Below, one piece after another: positions 1 to 13,400 of a stretch of 64,000 nucleotides of DNA. The notes under the pieces are model-generated. The model was not told where the DNA came from. It saw only the letters and a list, made by a program, of their open reading frames with translations, and made no database searches. Origin of the DNA: Pieris napi. Taxonomy: Eukaryota; Arthropoda; Insecta; Lepidoptera; Pieridae. The first letter of the stretch is position 1; each line of letters opens with the position of its first letter. The position numbers were made by a program, and so were the translations under genes. The stretch is taken from the NCBI RefSeq assembly GCF_905475465.1, contig NC_062236.1, forward strand, positions 10,364,001-10,428,000, written 5' to 3'.

Positions 1-176
1 GCTGTCGGCTGGTCCGTTTCCGGGATACGTTTCTTTTTACAGTCCGATCTTCTACAATTCTCTCAAGGTGACCAAGGTTACCAATAATGCGTGTAGCGGT
101 TGGGTGTAAATACCTAATTTGTGTGTAACTGAAGCCTGTGTGTTCAAATTGGATTGGATTCAGTTATATACGTCAC

Positions 177-431
177 CGTAAAATTGTAAAAACCGTTAGA
201 TTGTAATCTATCTCGCGAGATTGTAAACTGTCGAAAGATAGTCAACTCAACATACTGCTTGCAATTTAACGTATTATTATTCGGTAGTTATATGAAATTG
301 TTGGGAAGTAAAATTAATCTGTAATTGACCAAAGAAGTTTGAATGATAACTAAGTTAGTGTAGTACAATCTACCGAATACCGATAACCGATAACCGATAG
401 ATTACAATCTAACGGTTTTTACAATTTTACG
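177..431. mobile_element. MITE-like element with 36-bp terminal inverted repeats
   Basis: Positions 177-212 and 396-431 are perfect reverse complements over 36 bases. They enclose about 180 bases with no coding capacity. The interior repeats the GATTGTAA motif and a short CCGATAA tandem next to the right arm. No clear target-site duplication is visible, so the superfamily is not assigned. Confidence 0.6.
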
Positions 432-899
432 TTAACATATACATTTAATGTCTGATCGCGTTCTAAGGATATATCTTTTTTGAAAGAGTTCCAATGGGAA
501 TTAAATGTTCAGTGATGAAAAAATTATAGTGCCGGGTTACTTAAATAATTAATGTTTAGTGTAGTTATAAAATGTAGGAGGATCTGAAAGCATTGGATTA
601 TTTATAGTCCTTGTCGGAGGAGTTTTGCAGGTTATTACCACAGCAATCGAGGACATTATTAAGATACAGGTATTAATAGCTTCTGTAACTGTTATGTAAT
701 TTCATTTCATCTAACGTACTGATATTGAAGATTCCACTAATCTATTCACACTGATCCTGACAATGTATTTTTGCTTTGAAAGGTTCTTATATACCTAAGA
801 TTTGCATATTCAAGGATACTCCTGACGTGCACTTGCCTTAAAGTCAGTGTGAGTCTTTAAAAGGTTGGACTTTGCGTAAAATAAAACGAAGATATTTGT
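432..899. other. AT-rich spacer, no gene seen
   Basis: No reading frame of useful length and no recognisable repeat was seen between the MITE and the LINE remnant. Confidence 0.5.
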
Positions 900-1580
900 A
901 TGCTTTGCTTAATATGTATCGTCAATAAATACACCCAAGTCCCTCGCCTGTCTTGTTCTATGAATGGGTTCGCCATTTATGGTATAATTGAAGAATGTTA
1001 TTTCGTTTCCGTAAAAGGCTTATAAATTAACGTTTTTTAATATTTTGAGATTGTATAATTTTCACCTCATGGTTTGAGATGAGTCTAGTATATAACAGTC
1101 CGCGCCTATTGACTATTTTATGGAATATTTTCTAGTTATCCGCATATAGGAGGCTACGCTAACGCTACTTGCGGACTTGCGGTAAATAAAGGATTTTCTT
1201 AATAATACATCCATCTGAGTGCATATCCTTAAATGACTAACTGCTCTTAACTTACAAGGATTTTATCATCCACCCTGTCGAATGCCTTTTTAAAATCGGT
1301 ATATTATGACATCAATCTGTGCACAATCCCTGATATTAGGCAATAGATAGGGAGTTAATTCTGAAGTATTTACTGAGCGAGATTTAAAAAACCCGTGTTG
1401 ATGATGAAGGCATTTTTAACATGAGTTGTTTATTGTCAATAACGACGCTTTCCAAGATTTTCCCAAAAATGTTTAGAATAGACATTTCATTTTTTGCTGC
1501 TTTATCTATGAATACCTATCAGCTCTTTACTTTTATTGGGAACTTTACTTCCTTGTGCCCGTTACAGTATCTACAGCCAA
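900..1580 (-). pseudogene. Non-LTR retrotransposon reverse transcriptase remnant
   Basis: The minus strand holds separated pieces of a LINE reverse transcriptase in different frames. The stretch around 1250-1310 reads YTDFKKAFDRVDDKIL, the conserved catalytic-domain motif of non-LTR elements. The stretch around 915-1005 reads INGEPIHRTRQARDLGVFID, a typical thumb-region motif. Another piece around 1430-1480 reads GKILESVVIDNKQL. Stops and frameshifts separate them, so this is a dead copy. The clade could be CR1- or Jockey-like but is not decided. Confidence 0.75.
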
Positions 1581-2390
1581 GATTCTTAAACTAATAAATA
1601 GGAAGATGGCAACATCTGAGTTTTTATGAATGGCTTTGATCTAGTATATTATGGTCTATATAGTGGATACCGGGGGTAGATTTTGGTCACCAGTGACTGC
1701 AAAAGTGGAAAAAAACTAACAACTTTGGCCTTTGGATTAAAAAGCTATAATCGTTAACTGGGGTTACGGACAATTTAAAGTTCAATGTTATAAATGGAAC
1801 TAGATTATGATAATATAGAAGTTGACCTATCCTAGTTACCTATTAAGTAGTCGATCAAATTGGGTTTCTTACATTTTATATCGCAAACCCAGCTTGATTT
1901 TACTCTCTCAGTGTCTAAAATATTATTACTAAGTAATACTAACTAATCCGTGTTCGTACTTCGTAGTTCGACTGTCGACTCGACAGCTTTGACTGGCTAT
2001 GAAGATTGTAAACATTTTGACAATTGACTTTTTTTGAGTTAAATTGTACAATGTCGGTCAATAACCAAAGACAATATAATATATTAATTATCAGATTCAG
2101 ATATCAGATTGCATCTTCCTGCTTCCAGCCTCCAGGCTCTAAGAGTTAAGACGGTGTTGTAGCGGAAAATACGTTTGAAAATTGAAATAGTACATGTTGT
2201 TGTTATCCACAATCAATAATCACTTAATTTTTGTAAATATGTACTTACATTGAATGACTGAGTTGATGCTTTAACATAATAAGATGTTAACAAGAATTTT
2301 ATAGAAATTCGTGTGTGCTATTAGTTTCTTGTTTCGTAATTGCTTTATTTCCTCATTCATTTATTAAACCATTCTGAACTAGTTTTCAAA
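1581..2390. other. Intergenic region upstream of the zinc-finger gene
   Basis: No gene was seen. The region is AT-rich and should contain the promoter and 5' UTR of the zinc-finger gene. No convincing TATA box or initiator was picked out. Confidence 0.4.
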
Positions 2391-3473
2391 ATGGTTACTT
2401 CTTATTATATTATGAAACTTAGTAAAACTCATAAAAACCTAGACTTGTCTGAACACATAGTGCTTAAAAACAAAAGTGCATCTGAAATTAAACACTCTTC
2501 CTGTAGAGTGTGCCTTGACGAAGGCTGTGTTTCACTTTTAGATATAAATTGTAATACTTTAGACACACTTCAACAACTTTGCAATATTCAAATCAACAAA
2601 AACGATGATTTACCTAAGAAATTATGTAATATTTGTTACAAATTCTTAAACAATACTATGTTATTTATAAATAAAGCAAAAGAGACAGAAGAATTTCTAA
2701 AAAAATCCCTTAATAAAAAGACTAAAAGTAAAGAAGAAATTCATAAGAACAATAGTGATTTATCTGAACCTGAAGACTATAGTTTATCAAACGATATTGA
2801 ATCTACTGTAAAAATGGAGTTGGAATTTGGAAAAGATAGTATTATTAAAGAGGAAAAGATTTCTTCAAGTATGTGTGATAAAAAATTAAAAACAAAGCCA
2901 ACTGTAGCTAAACGAGTTCAATGTAAAATATGTAAGTCAGTTGTCATGAGGTCATACTTTAAACAGCACATGACCATGCATGATCCAAATCATTCAAAAT
3001 ATGTTTGTGAAATTTGTGGAAAGTCCTACAGGTTAATTTGTGCATTTTATAATCATCGTTTTCAACATAGCACTGATTTCTTACATAAGTGTCAATTGTG
3101 CCCCTATAAAGCACGAGACAAAGCACTATTAAGAAACCATATGAAAGTTCACATTGCTGACTATAAATATATGTGTACTAAATGCCCATCAAGATTTCTC
3201 TTTAGAAGTAATCTTAACCGACACAATATGTGGAAACATAAACAGAAACAGTTTAGCTGTGACACATGTAAAAGAATGTTTCATACTAAATTAGCAGTTC
3301 AGCAACATCATGAAGTTGATCATTTGGGTATGAAGAATCATTCGTGTAATTTATGCGGAAAAGCATTTGGATATAGGAAAGCAATGATGAAACATCAAAG
3401 AACAGTGCACAAGAGAGAGAAAAGAGTATATTCAAGAATGCCTACATATTTACAATATGAAAATAAAAATTAA
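2391..3473 (+). CDS. ZAD-type C2H2 zinc-finger protein
   Basis: Single-exon protein of 360 residues, probably a nuclear DNA-binding transcription regulator. Residues about 37-105 form a ZAD (zinc-finger-associated domain, an arthropod dimerisation module) with its two CxxC pairs, CRVC and CNIC. A charged linker of about 80 residues follows. The C-terminal half holds six C2H2 fingers beginning near QCKIC, YVCEIC, HKCQLC, YMCTKC, FSCDTC and HSCNLC, each with the expected His pair. The frame is open a little further upstream, but the first ATG is at 2391, with A at -3 and G at +4. ZAD genes form a large, fast-evolving insect family, so an orthologue cannot be named. Possible AATAAA poly(A) signals lie near 3887 and 3907. 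Confidence 0.9.
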   Translation: MVTSYYIMKLSKTHKNLDLSEHIVLKNKSASEIKHSSCRVCLDEGCVSLLDINCNTLDTLQQLCNIQINKNDDLPKKLCNICYKFLNNTMLFINKAKETEEFLKKSLNKKTKSKEEIHKNNSDLSEPEDYSLSNDIESTVKMELEFGKDSIIKEEKISSSMCDKKLKTKPTVAKRVQCKICKSVVMRSYFKQHMTMHDPNHSKYVCEICGKSYRLICAFYNHRFQHSTDFLHKCQLCPYKARDKALLRNHMKVHIADYKYMCTKCPSRFLFRSNLNRHNMWKHKQKQFSCDTCKRMFHTKLAVQQHHEVDHLGMKNHSCNLCGKAFGYRKAMMKHQRTVHKREKRVYSRMPTYLQYENKN

Positions 3474-4608
3474 CATTTTTTACATCAAACTACTTAATAT
3501 TATTGTTAGTGGAGTAATGTAAGGCAATATCGTAACTGAAGCTAGAATTTCCGACCGAAGATAGTTTTATCCGAGATAGAATTAAGCCTAGTTAAAAATT
3601 GATTCATAGCTTAATTAGATTATTTAATCATCAACTGTAAAAAAACTGACTATATTATTTAATTTTACAGTTTATATCATAAGCATGTTAGTAATAATGA
3701 AACAGTATTTTTAGGTATATATTTATTTGAAACAGGTGACTAGACAATAAGCTATATAAATAGAACACCCAATAATGACATACAAAAAAACAATATTATA
3801 ATATTTGATTGTAACCCATTAAAATATCTTATAATAAGTTTGTCTATAACATATAGTTGTTAATATGTATATCCTTAACAATTAATAATAAATAACTACA
3901 ACACTCAATAAATATTGATTACAAATCTTTGGTATCTAGTTTTAAATATACAATTTTCATTTAATAATGGAAGGTAATATGAGTGTATATAAAGGCCACA
4001 AGGTTTATCACTTCAGTACAAATTATTTCTTGTAAAAATATGTTTTTATTAAATCAGCTACTATAATCTATTTGACTAGAGAGTTGCATTATGATAGATC
4101 AATATCAACAGCATATTTCCATTAAGTAAACATCACACTTTTAGTTATAAGGGCACAATCTCATCTCAATAATTTAAGTACACTTAGGGAAATGGGTCCT
4201 ACATGGAAGACACACTTTAAAATACTCTATAACCTATTTTGTATCAAACAGTTGTGCAAGTTAAAAGTGCTTCAGTTTGAAAAGACCACAAGAGCTATAG
4301 AGAACAGAAACGCATGTGTACTAATACAAAAATAATAAACTTAAATACTAAGATAAATAGACATTGATGTTTGTTTAATAGATTAAAAATTATGAGACAG
4401 ATTAAAGTTATTATTGTTAATTATTTTTCATATAGTGCTTAACTTTACATATTCAAATGATTTTTAATATGCAGTTACTTATTAAATATAACATCTACCT
4501 GACCAGTAGCGAAATCTAAAATAAATATAGCATGTATGATCTGTAAAGTAATTGTTTCATTTTTCAAGTTATTCAATAATTAAGATGTAAATGGTAAGAA
4601 AAATTAGT
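3474..4608. other. Convergent 3' flanks of two genes
   Basis: AT-rich sequence between the plus-strand zinc-finger gene and the minus-strand TMEM216-like gene. It presumably holds both 3' UTRs. No RNA gene or transposon was recognised. Confidence 0.5.
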
Positions 4609-5134
4609 TTAGTCATATGAAGGCCCTCTACACATAGTAACTATAAACATGGACGCAAAGATAAATTCTAAGGATTGTAATGAGAGCATTAAAGTACACC
4701 AAATATATTCAATTCTCAGAACAACCACTTGCCATATGAGAAGGTAGAGTACTCCAATTATTGATGGTACTGTTAAAAGCACAGAAAACATTACAGGAAC
4801 ATCTGTAACAAATTATGTATAATAATCTAATACCTTACAATCGATTTCTTTCATAACAAAATAAGCCTGAGAAAAAAAACTTCGTTTTACCTTTTTCACT
4901 GAGACTGCCCTTCCTCCCGAGAATAAGTCTCGCAGCCTCTATAATAAAAAGCGCTACAAGTACACCAAAATCTTGTCCAAGTCGAAAGCTTCGGTTGTTA
5001 TCGCTATCATTATACTTCCCACCGATTAATACAGACTTCAAAATAAGCGTACCTAGTTCACAGGTAGCGAATAGTCCAAAATAAAACGAATTGATATACA
5101 GAAGTATTTCGTATGCTAAACTAGAATTAACCAT
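4609..5134 (-). CDS. TMEM216-like ciliary transition-zone membrane protein
   Basis: Two exons, 5134-4891 and 4802-4609, are joined through a GTAAAA donor and a TTGTTACAG acceptor (phase 1). They encode 145 residues, by memory the same length as human TMEM216. The protein is almost entirely hydrophobic, with four likely transmembrane segments. Family hallmarks include the N-terminal LAYEILLYINSFYFG, the EAARLILGRKGSLSEK stretch after the second segment (human has IEVIRLFFGTKGNLC), and VVVLRIEYI in the third to fourth segment (human YVLRLEVI). TMEM216 belongs to the MKS module of the ciliary transition zone; in insects such proteins act in sensory neurons and sperm. The paralogue TMEM17 is the main alternative. 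The assignment rests on remembered family sequence. Confidence 0.8.
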
Positions 5135-7367
5135 ATTGCACGACTCCCCGTTTTTTTTTTCAACCTAAGTTGTAAATACGCGAAATTAGCGTGAATTATT
5201 GGTATTAAACCAATCTACTTGTAAAAATATTTTTTATCAAAATTCATGCAGATTGCAGCAGATCAAATTTCCTTTCATGAAACTACAGGATATTAAAGTA
5301 GACAGGAAATGACATTAAATAATATTGACTGACAAGAACCACAGACATACACTGACAGTCCACAGATTTAAGACGGATGGCAATAGGTGCTTGATTGATA
5401 TTTATTTAGATTTCATTGGAATTTTACTTTCTTAAGTTTACAAAAACTTAAAATTTCTTGATGTTCATACTTTGAAGAGATTTGAGAAAACTCGCGTAAA
5501 ATTTACATATCTAGCAGCATATTTATCAGCTAACCATGATTTACTATATATTAGTTGCTCAATTATAGAATAAAAATAGCAGAAAGCCATCACACACTGT
5601 GCGTTACTAAACTGAGCGCAGTTCAGTATTATATACCAATTTACAATAATTACCTAACAAAACATTTATAAATAATCGTCATTCGTCACTCTTTACTCTT
5701 TACCTTTAGTCTGTAGTCTGTGGTGTCAACTGGTTGTGGCTGACTTGTGTGGCGCGTGCACGTGTTGCAAATGCAATAGCAAAATAGAAAATTAAGGAAC
5801 AAATGAACAGTATTTTTTTATGTTTTAAATATTTATCTCATTTTCAAGAACTAGTTTAAAATGCTGGCTATGTTATGAATTGGTAAGTCTTATGTCAACT
5901 TTTTTGAATTTGGAAATAATATATCCATGTGCGACCACGCGCTTTATACACTTGAGTAAAATGTATTCAACTAACACAAGTAACTGTTGCAAATCTTTCT
6001 TTAACTGACTTGGTTTTGTTTTCATTGATATTAAATTGTAGGTTTCGGTAAATTTATTTGGTTTGACCCCTAAATTTATTCAAATGGGTGATAGGATTAC
6101 GACTTTATATACCAGACTCTTCGCTGTTATGACTTTTCAGTTTTCGGCACAAATTCAAAAACTTAAATATCCTTAATACTCCTCAACTTCCTATACACTG
6201 CAATATTTTCTACATAGAGATTATTGAGTTTTTATTAAATTCATGTTTGTAACTGTATGATGTCAAATTTATTCAATTCTGATCTAATAAATAATAAATT
6301 GCTTCCTGCATATTGCTGCAACTCTTCCTTTTTAATGAGCCTGTAAAAAATGATGTTACATTTATTTAAATAAGAAGTTCTGCAAGCATGAGAGGCCATA
6401 TCGCCCAACGTCAGATGAAATCCTGCTCATTAGCTATATATAAAAAACACTGTATTGTGTGTATTATAAATAATCATTTGACATTGTGCCAAGTGTTAGT
6501 TTCAACGATCTTAATTGATTTTCAATTTAATCACATAAGCCTGTAATAATATGTAACTATGTAGCCCCTGATATTTATTGCTATCAGTGCAATGTGTAGA
6601 GGTCAAACAACAATAAAGATAATTCAATAATACTTGTTCTATTTGATGAACACAATCAGTGACTACAAGCACTTTCATTAATATATTACCGTTTTTAGCA
6701 ATGCTATTAGAAAATATAGATTTTATAAAAGCCATGCAACAAGGCCTGCTTAATAGGCTCTAATTATAGTTATTTACATTATCTTGATAAATTATTGTTG
6801 AGGTTCAACATTTGATAAATTAATTTTCACAGAATATTGGATGTATGTTACTCTTTGACATACAATTATTTATTACCTTGCAGTTCAATAAGTCTTTAGT
6901 ATCAGAAACAATAAATATAAGAAACTAAATTGAATTTTATCATTACACTTTTATAGCACATCTTGCTTTAAACTCAATAAAATATAGATTAGATACAGCC
7001 ATACAATTTAATGATATAATTTACATCTGTTTATCAATTGAAAGTTTTGTAATAAAAATATTATTGTTATAAATTACTGTTGCTACAGTGTTTAGAAATT
7101 TTGTCAGATTACAATAAATGTTGCTATTATACCTATTGTTATTCCAATGTTGATAAAATAATTCATTACGAGTATTAAGATTTTCGCCGTGATACATAAT
7201 ATGTAAGGTTGGGTGTGTTGTAACCTATTTTCCTATTCTGTGACGTGATTATATTACAATACAATTATTTTGAGGTCTTAGACATTCTGGTTTTATCGCT
7301 GTCTTCACTGTATGCACTCTGCACATAGAAAAGTCCATTCAAATCATTTGTATTATTTATGTTTTAG
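5135..7367. other. Intergenic region, divergent 5' flanks
   Basis: This lies between the start of the TMEM216-like gene (-) and the first coding exon of the transporter gene (+). It is AT-rich with no supported gene. It probably holds the promoter and one or more non-coding first exons of the transporter, because the exon starting near 7368 is preceded by a good splice acceptor. A less AT-rich stretch near 5700-5770 is a candidate promoter, but no core element is clear. Confidence 0.4.
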
Positions 7368-7422
7368 ATCTACCACACCCACAGATGTCCATATCAGTTT
7401 TATGATATCGGATCTATAAGGC

Positions 7423-10400
7423 ATGGAGATGTCGCACCAGGGGGGAGCTGAGGCCGAGAGCCTCTTGCGCCCTGACCGCAACGCTACCGTTATGCCGCAG
7501 AAACGTAAGTCATTATTAAGTTATTCCTCAAGTTTAATCCTTATACCAAATTTACTAAGCAGGTTTTCTGAAATTATCAAACATCCATTATTTGGTATTT
7601 ATGATGGTAAAATAACAGATATGCTACAAGAATAGAGTAGACTCTATAATACTCTTTTATGTATGTTGGAAAATATTAAACTTAACATGTCTTGATATTA
7701 AATAGAATAACTTGTTTGATTAAGGAATAAAATAATTAAAACAAACAAGAAATATACAACCAGGTCATTCATTATTAATTAAGATAAAAAAGTAAATATT
7801 TGAATACTTTCTCAGTTTGTCATTGCTAAGCGGTTTCATATAAGGCTGTGAGTTTTGATGGCCTGGTACAAGTTCAAATCAAAACTAACATTGTTTTCCA
7901 CCACTGGTAGGCCCGGCCCAATCGTTGCGTCAATCGTCTCATATGGCGTTGGAACTTAATTGTTAATATTTATCTGTGGACGAATCCGCCTCACCAGTTA
8001 AACTGTAGAATGTTCAGAGCGATACTAAAGTCATCGAAATGGCATTTCATCGGTAAAAAAGGCATCTACCTCCTACCAAAAATACTTATTAATTATGAAG
8101 CTTAAAAGATGCCAAGGCTAATACGTTTTGTCTCACAGTACAGTAAATAATATTTGCATTTATATTTTGCAATGTCACGTATCTTTACTTGACTACTAAC
8201 GGCCAAAACCAATATGCAATCTCAATCCAATTTTAGCTGTCATAGACTGACAATTCAATCCATTTCTAAAGAAAAGCATGCCAATATTCAATACATGGAC
8301 TGAGATACCAATCTAATTATTCAACCAATCGTTCAGAGGGCGGATAAGAGATTGAAGATTGCCCTCTGTATGAAAATGAATGTTTACTCATGCCAACAAC
8401 CTATCTGTCCATTTTGACAGTGCTTCGATTGGCCAAATCAATCTCGGATTGCTATCGGTGAAACTCGTATGATTTGGGTTTGGGATTGCGACCTAACTTA
8501 ATATTCATTGGGAAAATTTATTCATCTTCGTCATCTTCCAGTTCTAGTGATAGTGATTTGGAAGTTTAAATGCAATTATCCGATTGGGATAGTAATTCTG
8601 AAGCTGGAAGAAGACAACGTACTTCTGTGCGAAGACATAAGAAGACAAGAATTTATTATATCCAGGGCCTGAATGACGCCGAATTCACATTTAACAAAAG
8701 AAGCTTTGGAGACACTTTTACACAAAGTGATGTCTATCATATATGACTTCTTGCAGGTTTCATCTTTTCATCAACTTTTGTAAAAAAAAAACCTACTAAA
8801 TCCACTTCAAAACCCCAAGACTCCAGCAGAACATCTTTATAACGAATCTCAAATACGAAGCAGAAATGTGGTGGAAAGGACATAATATGGTGTTTGGAAA
8901 AAATCGGTTCCCCAAAATCGGTTTGTCAAAAAAGGTTTTGCTTCAAGTATCTCGTGTACAAGCCGTGATAGTGGCATGTGCAGTGTTGCACAATATTGCT
9001 ATTGATATGCGAGATGAACATTTTGAACTACTGCAACAAGTAGATGAACAAGCTGATGATATTGATCAAAGCGCAATTGACAACGTGGGAAATGCAAGTG
9101 TGCGAAGTAATCTTATAAGTAATTATATTGCTTTATTACTATAATATTTTATAAATTACAACATTTTTGAGATAAATTAAATAAAAATTCAATGCTTTTA
9201 TTTAAATAAAAATACAAATTTTAATACAATACATCCTCGCTCCAGGCACAAAATCTATTATTTTTCTAATTTATTTAACAATATATTTTTTTCTATGGCC
9301 CATAATTATCTTTTATGCTCTCTTTCTTCCTCTTCAAATGCCCATTGCTTTCTCTTATTTAGAAGCTCTTCCTTTCAATTGACTTTCATTTCCTTCGACA
9401 GACAACAATATCATGTCTTTGACTTTTTCCTCGATAGAGATCGGGGTAAGAGGAGTAGCAGCACTAGGGCCACCTCCTGTACGATATGTTTCAGCATGTA
9501 TCAAGGCAGACTTTTTTCTTGTAGCCCTCTTTAAGCTTTAGCACTGCGAAAGTTTACCCCACTTGTGCTATTAAACAGCGCCTCCAGCGTCTTCCAGCAC
9601 TGCTCTTTCTCCTGCCAGGTGACTGAGTCACTCTTTTTATTTTCTAATATATTTTTATGGTCAGCAACAAGCGAAGTTAGAAGGTCAACTTCTTCCCGGC
9701 TGAAATTGACGCTTCTTTCACGTTTTTGCGTAGACATTTTTTTAAGTTAAAGAACCAACCTCGAATCACAAAAACAAGATACACAAACTACTCAGAGAAA
9801 ATTTATATGTGTAATAATATGTACTAAAATACTCAATAACCTAACAAACAAAAATACCATATGAAAATGACAGCCCGTTTCGTTACAAGTAATATTAAAT
9901 GACCAACAAAAAGGTTAAGGTTCTATGTTTTTCTATAGAATTTTGTAACTTTATTTGTTCGTAACAAAAAAACAAACAAAACGTTGCATAGCTATTTGCT
10001 ACTTTATCCATACATTGTGAAACAGACCCTATTAGTCTTACTTATTTTATTTCGTTCCAAAAACAGCAAACTTTTGGTATGCTTGAACACAACATATTGC
10101 ATTGAACGAAACGCGGTCGAGAGGCAAGGATCACGCAAAAGATTGCTGTCAATCTTTTGTCAAATAAACAATCGGATAGCAGAAATGTTTATTGGCATGC
10201 AGATTGGAGATCGGTCTTTAGATATGAATCAGTCCAAGATTGGTTATAATCATAGATTGAGGATACATTATTAATTTTGGCCAAAACGATCATGACATAC
10301 GCAGATGATTGCATCACCTATTCTAATCTGACGTTATATGTTGGCCATGACTTCTCTTAATACCAATTTATACGCCTTAGAAACGTTTTAGGGCGCCATA

Positions 10401-13400
10401 ATTGATTGATTCAATTTAAATGCCGATACTTGGTCTAAAGAACTGTAGGAGGATTGAGAAATCTCATAAGATCGCAGCACTTTATATACGTAGTCAAGTA
10501 ATGGTACTAAATTTCGAGTAATATCAATAAATATGTTGTATAGAATTCTCTTCTTTCTCACCCAAAACAAGTAGTTTACGAGTCAAAACCAGCTACGGCT
10601 ATAAGCCCTATTTGACAATTAAGGACTGGCAGATTTGTGTTTCATTAATTATTTTCTAGCCATGTTGAAAAGCTGTTCCTTCCAACTCAAAAAAATTTCG
10701 CTGGCAAACGGATTCAGGGTCATGAAACATTTTTCACAAATTGCCCCTTTAGCCGCTTTGTTTTATAACAATAGTCAATTGAAAAGCTCATCAAATATTT
10801 GTTAGCTTTCTCTAAATATAAAATACAAGAATAAATATCTGTTTCACGTTCAAATAACTGTTTGGAAACACTAATTTCGGTTATCTAAAGTTCGACAGTA
10901 TCGTGTTACGCATGAGCGATCTGTTACAATGTGCAAATAGGCGAGACTAGAATTTATAGATAACTTGTTACTCTGGAGTTTGAATAGAAGTAATGCCGCG
11001 GAATCGAGATATTCTTTCAAGATAAGGGAGGGTCTCATAATTATAATTAGTATGAAAACTAAAGGCAATCCCTCTCTTTAGTTGGAAGCTAATGTCTGAG
11101 CGGTGTGGTCAGCTAGATAACATCCAGACTGTTTTCTGACCAGCGCCTCTCTTATGACAGTTTTGAGGACGATGAGTCTTTCATTTGATCGGTCCATCTG
11201 GTTAATGAACGGCCACGAGATCTTTTGCCTTCTGTGTTACCAACCACGATAAGTTTCTTCAAGTTCTCATCGCTTCTGCGCTTTGTAAATTGTTTTTCAA
11301 AGCTATACAGAGAAGTAAACGTAATATTAAAACAAAAGTCAACGAATTAAGGGTTCCTATAATTCCGGTTGTTTGTAATTTTAAATTGTTTTCATTTTAT
11401 CATTGTCCTATGTGATACCGTACAAACCACTATTATTGCATACATCCAATGCGAAGCCAGTAGAATTAGATACACCGGATTGTAATAGCAGGTCATAACA
11501 TATCATGAAAGAAACTGTTACTATTTCAATTACGTTAAAAAATTACTTTATAGGGATAATAACATCGTAGTAGAGGTAATCCATAGTATTGATTTAGTAT
11601 GTTTTTTCTGATTGATCAAACAAAATAGACGTAATATTGCGTAGGTCGTAAAATCTGTGTCACGCAAACTTGCTTCGTCGTTCACTGTACCTGAACCAAG
11701 AATGTCATTTTAGTAAAAGAAAGATAAAGCCTCTTGTTCCTGGTGTGAATAAACGTCTCCCGAAAACCACCAAGTGAGTCTATCTTCACGATTTCAGAGA
11801 AAATAATGAAAAACTTTATTTTTACGAAATTTGTGTAATTCAATTAGATAGACAATTAGATAAAGCAATTATTTAACTAATTGAAGTTTATAGTAGTACA
11901 TGTTTGTGATTTTAGATAAATATTAGCGTTAATAGCTTTCTTATGAACCGATTGAGGAATCAAACTACACAGGAAAAACTAATTTGGCTTATTATGTAGT
12001 AGTAATCCTTATTCGAGCACAGGCTAGGTTGTACTTTCAATCTAAATAATAATATACTCACAATTGAAAGTACTGGACTGATCAAAAATTCTTTTATCAT
12101 TAGATTGCTCCATTATCCCTGAGTAATATAGACATTAATTCCAAAATAAGTAACGCCCGTTCGAGACCAGGAAAGATTTTTTAATAATATCTACTCTTTT
12201 TGTATAAATAAATTGATGTATTTTATCACAGTACCATTGTTTCGTCCATAGTGACAAATTATCTAAAACGATATTTATCAGCGGTGACGTAGCCAGTCAG
12301 TTTTAAATATTTTCTTTTACGTACTTTACAGAACAAGAAATCTAAATTAACTTATGTAATTATGTATGATAGCTTTAACTAAACTTTTAATTTTTCGATG
12401 TAGACCATTGAATTTTTGCTCGGTACAGTCAAGCTCATAACCTCTTTAATGCAAAGTTCATTGACCGCTATTTTCAAAGCATTGAAGTAGGCGTTAGGTT
12501 AATGCGTAAAATAAGTTTTTATCATCTACAGTGAATAGAACCGAGACTGGTTAATTTAATTTATCCAAACCTCCTTTTTTAATGCATTTTAATATGTTTG
12601 AACGAATATATTAGCAGAGCAGTGTTGGCCTAGTGGCTTCAGCGTGCGACTCTCATACCTAAGGTCGTAGGTTCGATCCCTGGCTGTGCACTAATGGACT
12701 TTCTTCCTATGGTAGGGGAGCCCAAGAGGGGATTTCGGGATTTACTCAAGCGCGGCAGATTAATATATAGGGGGATACCTTGTACCCGGTTAAGTACCTC
12801 CACAAAATATGAGGCCCATATATAAAGCCGCACGTGAAGGAGACAGAATCAGTTTAGTAAAAAAAAATTGACCATCAGAAATTCCCGAGCGCGTCAGATT
12901 AAGGTAGGGTGAGTTAATTACATCCTAACAAGTGTATATTCCACTAATCTGACAATTTGAGAGTGACGGAAAAAAAGGGGAGGGCAACAAAAATGTAAAA
13001 AAAAAACGTCATCTCGACATTCTCGAGCGTAGCTAATTTTTTTTTTATTTTGAAGGAAATAATTCAAGAATAATGAAAAATATATAATCTGACGATTTCC
13101 GCAAGCCGAAACAACAAAAATTCGTCGATAAAGTTAAATGCGTGCAGCTGCGTGATGCCTACATTTCCTTAAACCGATCGAAATCTACTATACGGCGTTC
13201 TAAACATTTCCCTCAAAATTACATTTCCTGTGAATGTGAACCGATTCGGACCGATAGATTTTGAGAAATTTTGAAAAATCTTAAAAAAATAAGAAATATT
13301 TTTTTTTAAAGTGGTTTCTTTATCGATCAACTTCAAAAACTAATCCGCCTTTGAGCTTGAAAAACCACGTCGATCGCCACCAAGCTGGTCAAAAGCGGTT

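Larger units (their letters stand above)
8201..10282. mobile_element. Degenerate PIF/Harbinger element in transporter intron 1
   Basis: The ends are imperfect inverted repeats starting GGCCAAAA: 8201 onward resembles the reverse complement of the sequence ending at 10282 over about 28 bases. Inside are remnants of both Harbinger proteins, a HARBI1-type nuclease on the plus strand and a Myb/SANT-like protein on the minus strand. A 3-bp target duplication could not be confirmed. Confidence 0.6.

Noticed and set aside
2..109. Open frame of 35 codons at the window edge, ending GWV-stop, possibly the last exon of an upstream gene
   Set aside because: Too short, no family recognised, no visible acceptor within the window.
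7810..7930. tRNA-like SINE head with GGTACAAGTTCAAATC near the donor of intron 1
   Set aside because: Only a weak box B match; box A and body not recognisable.
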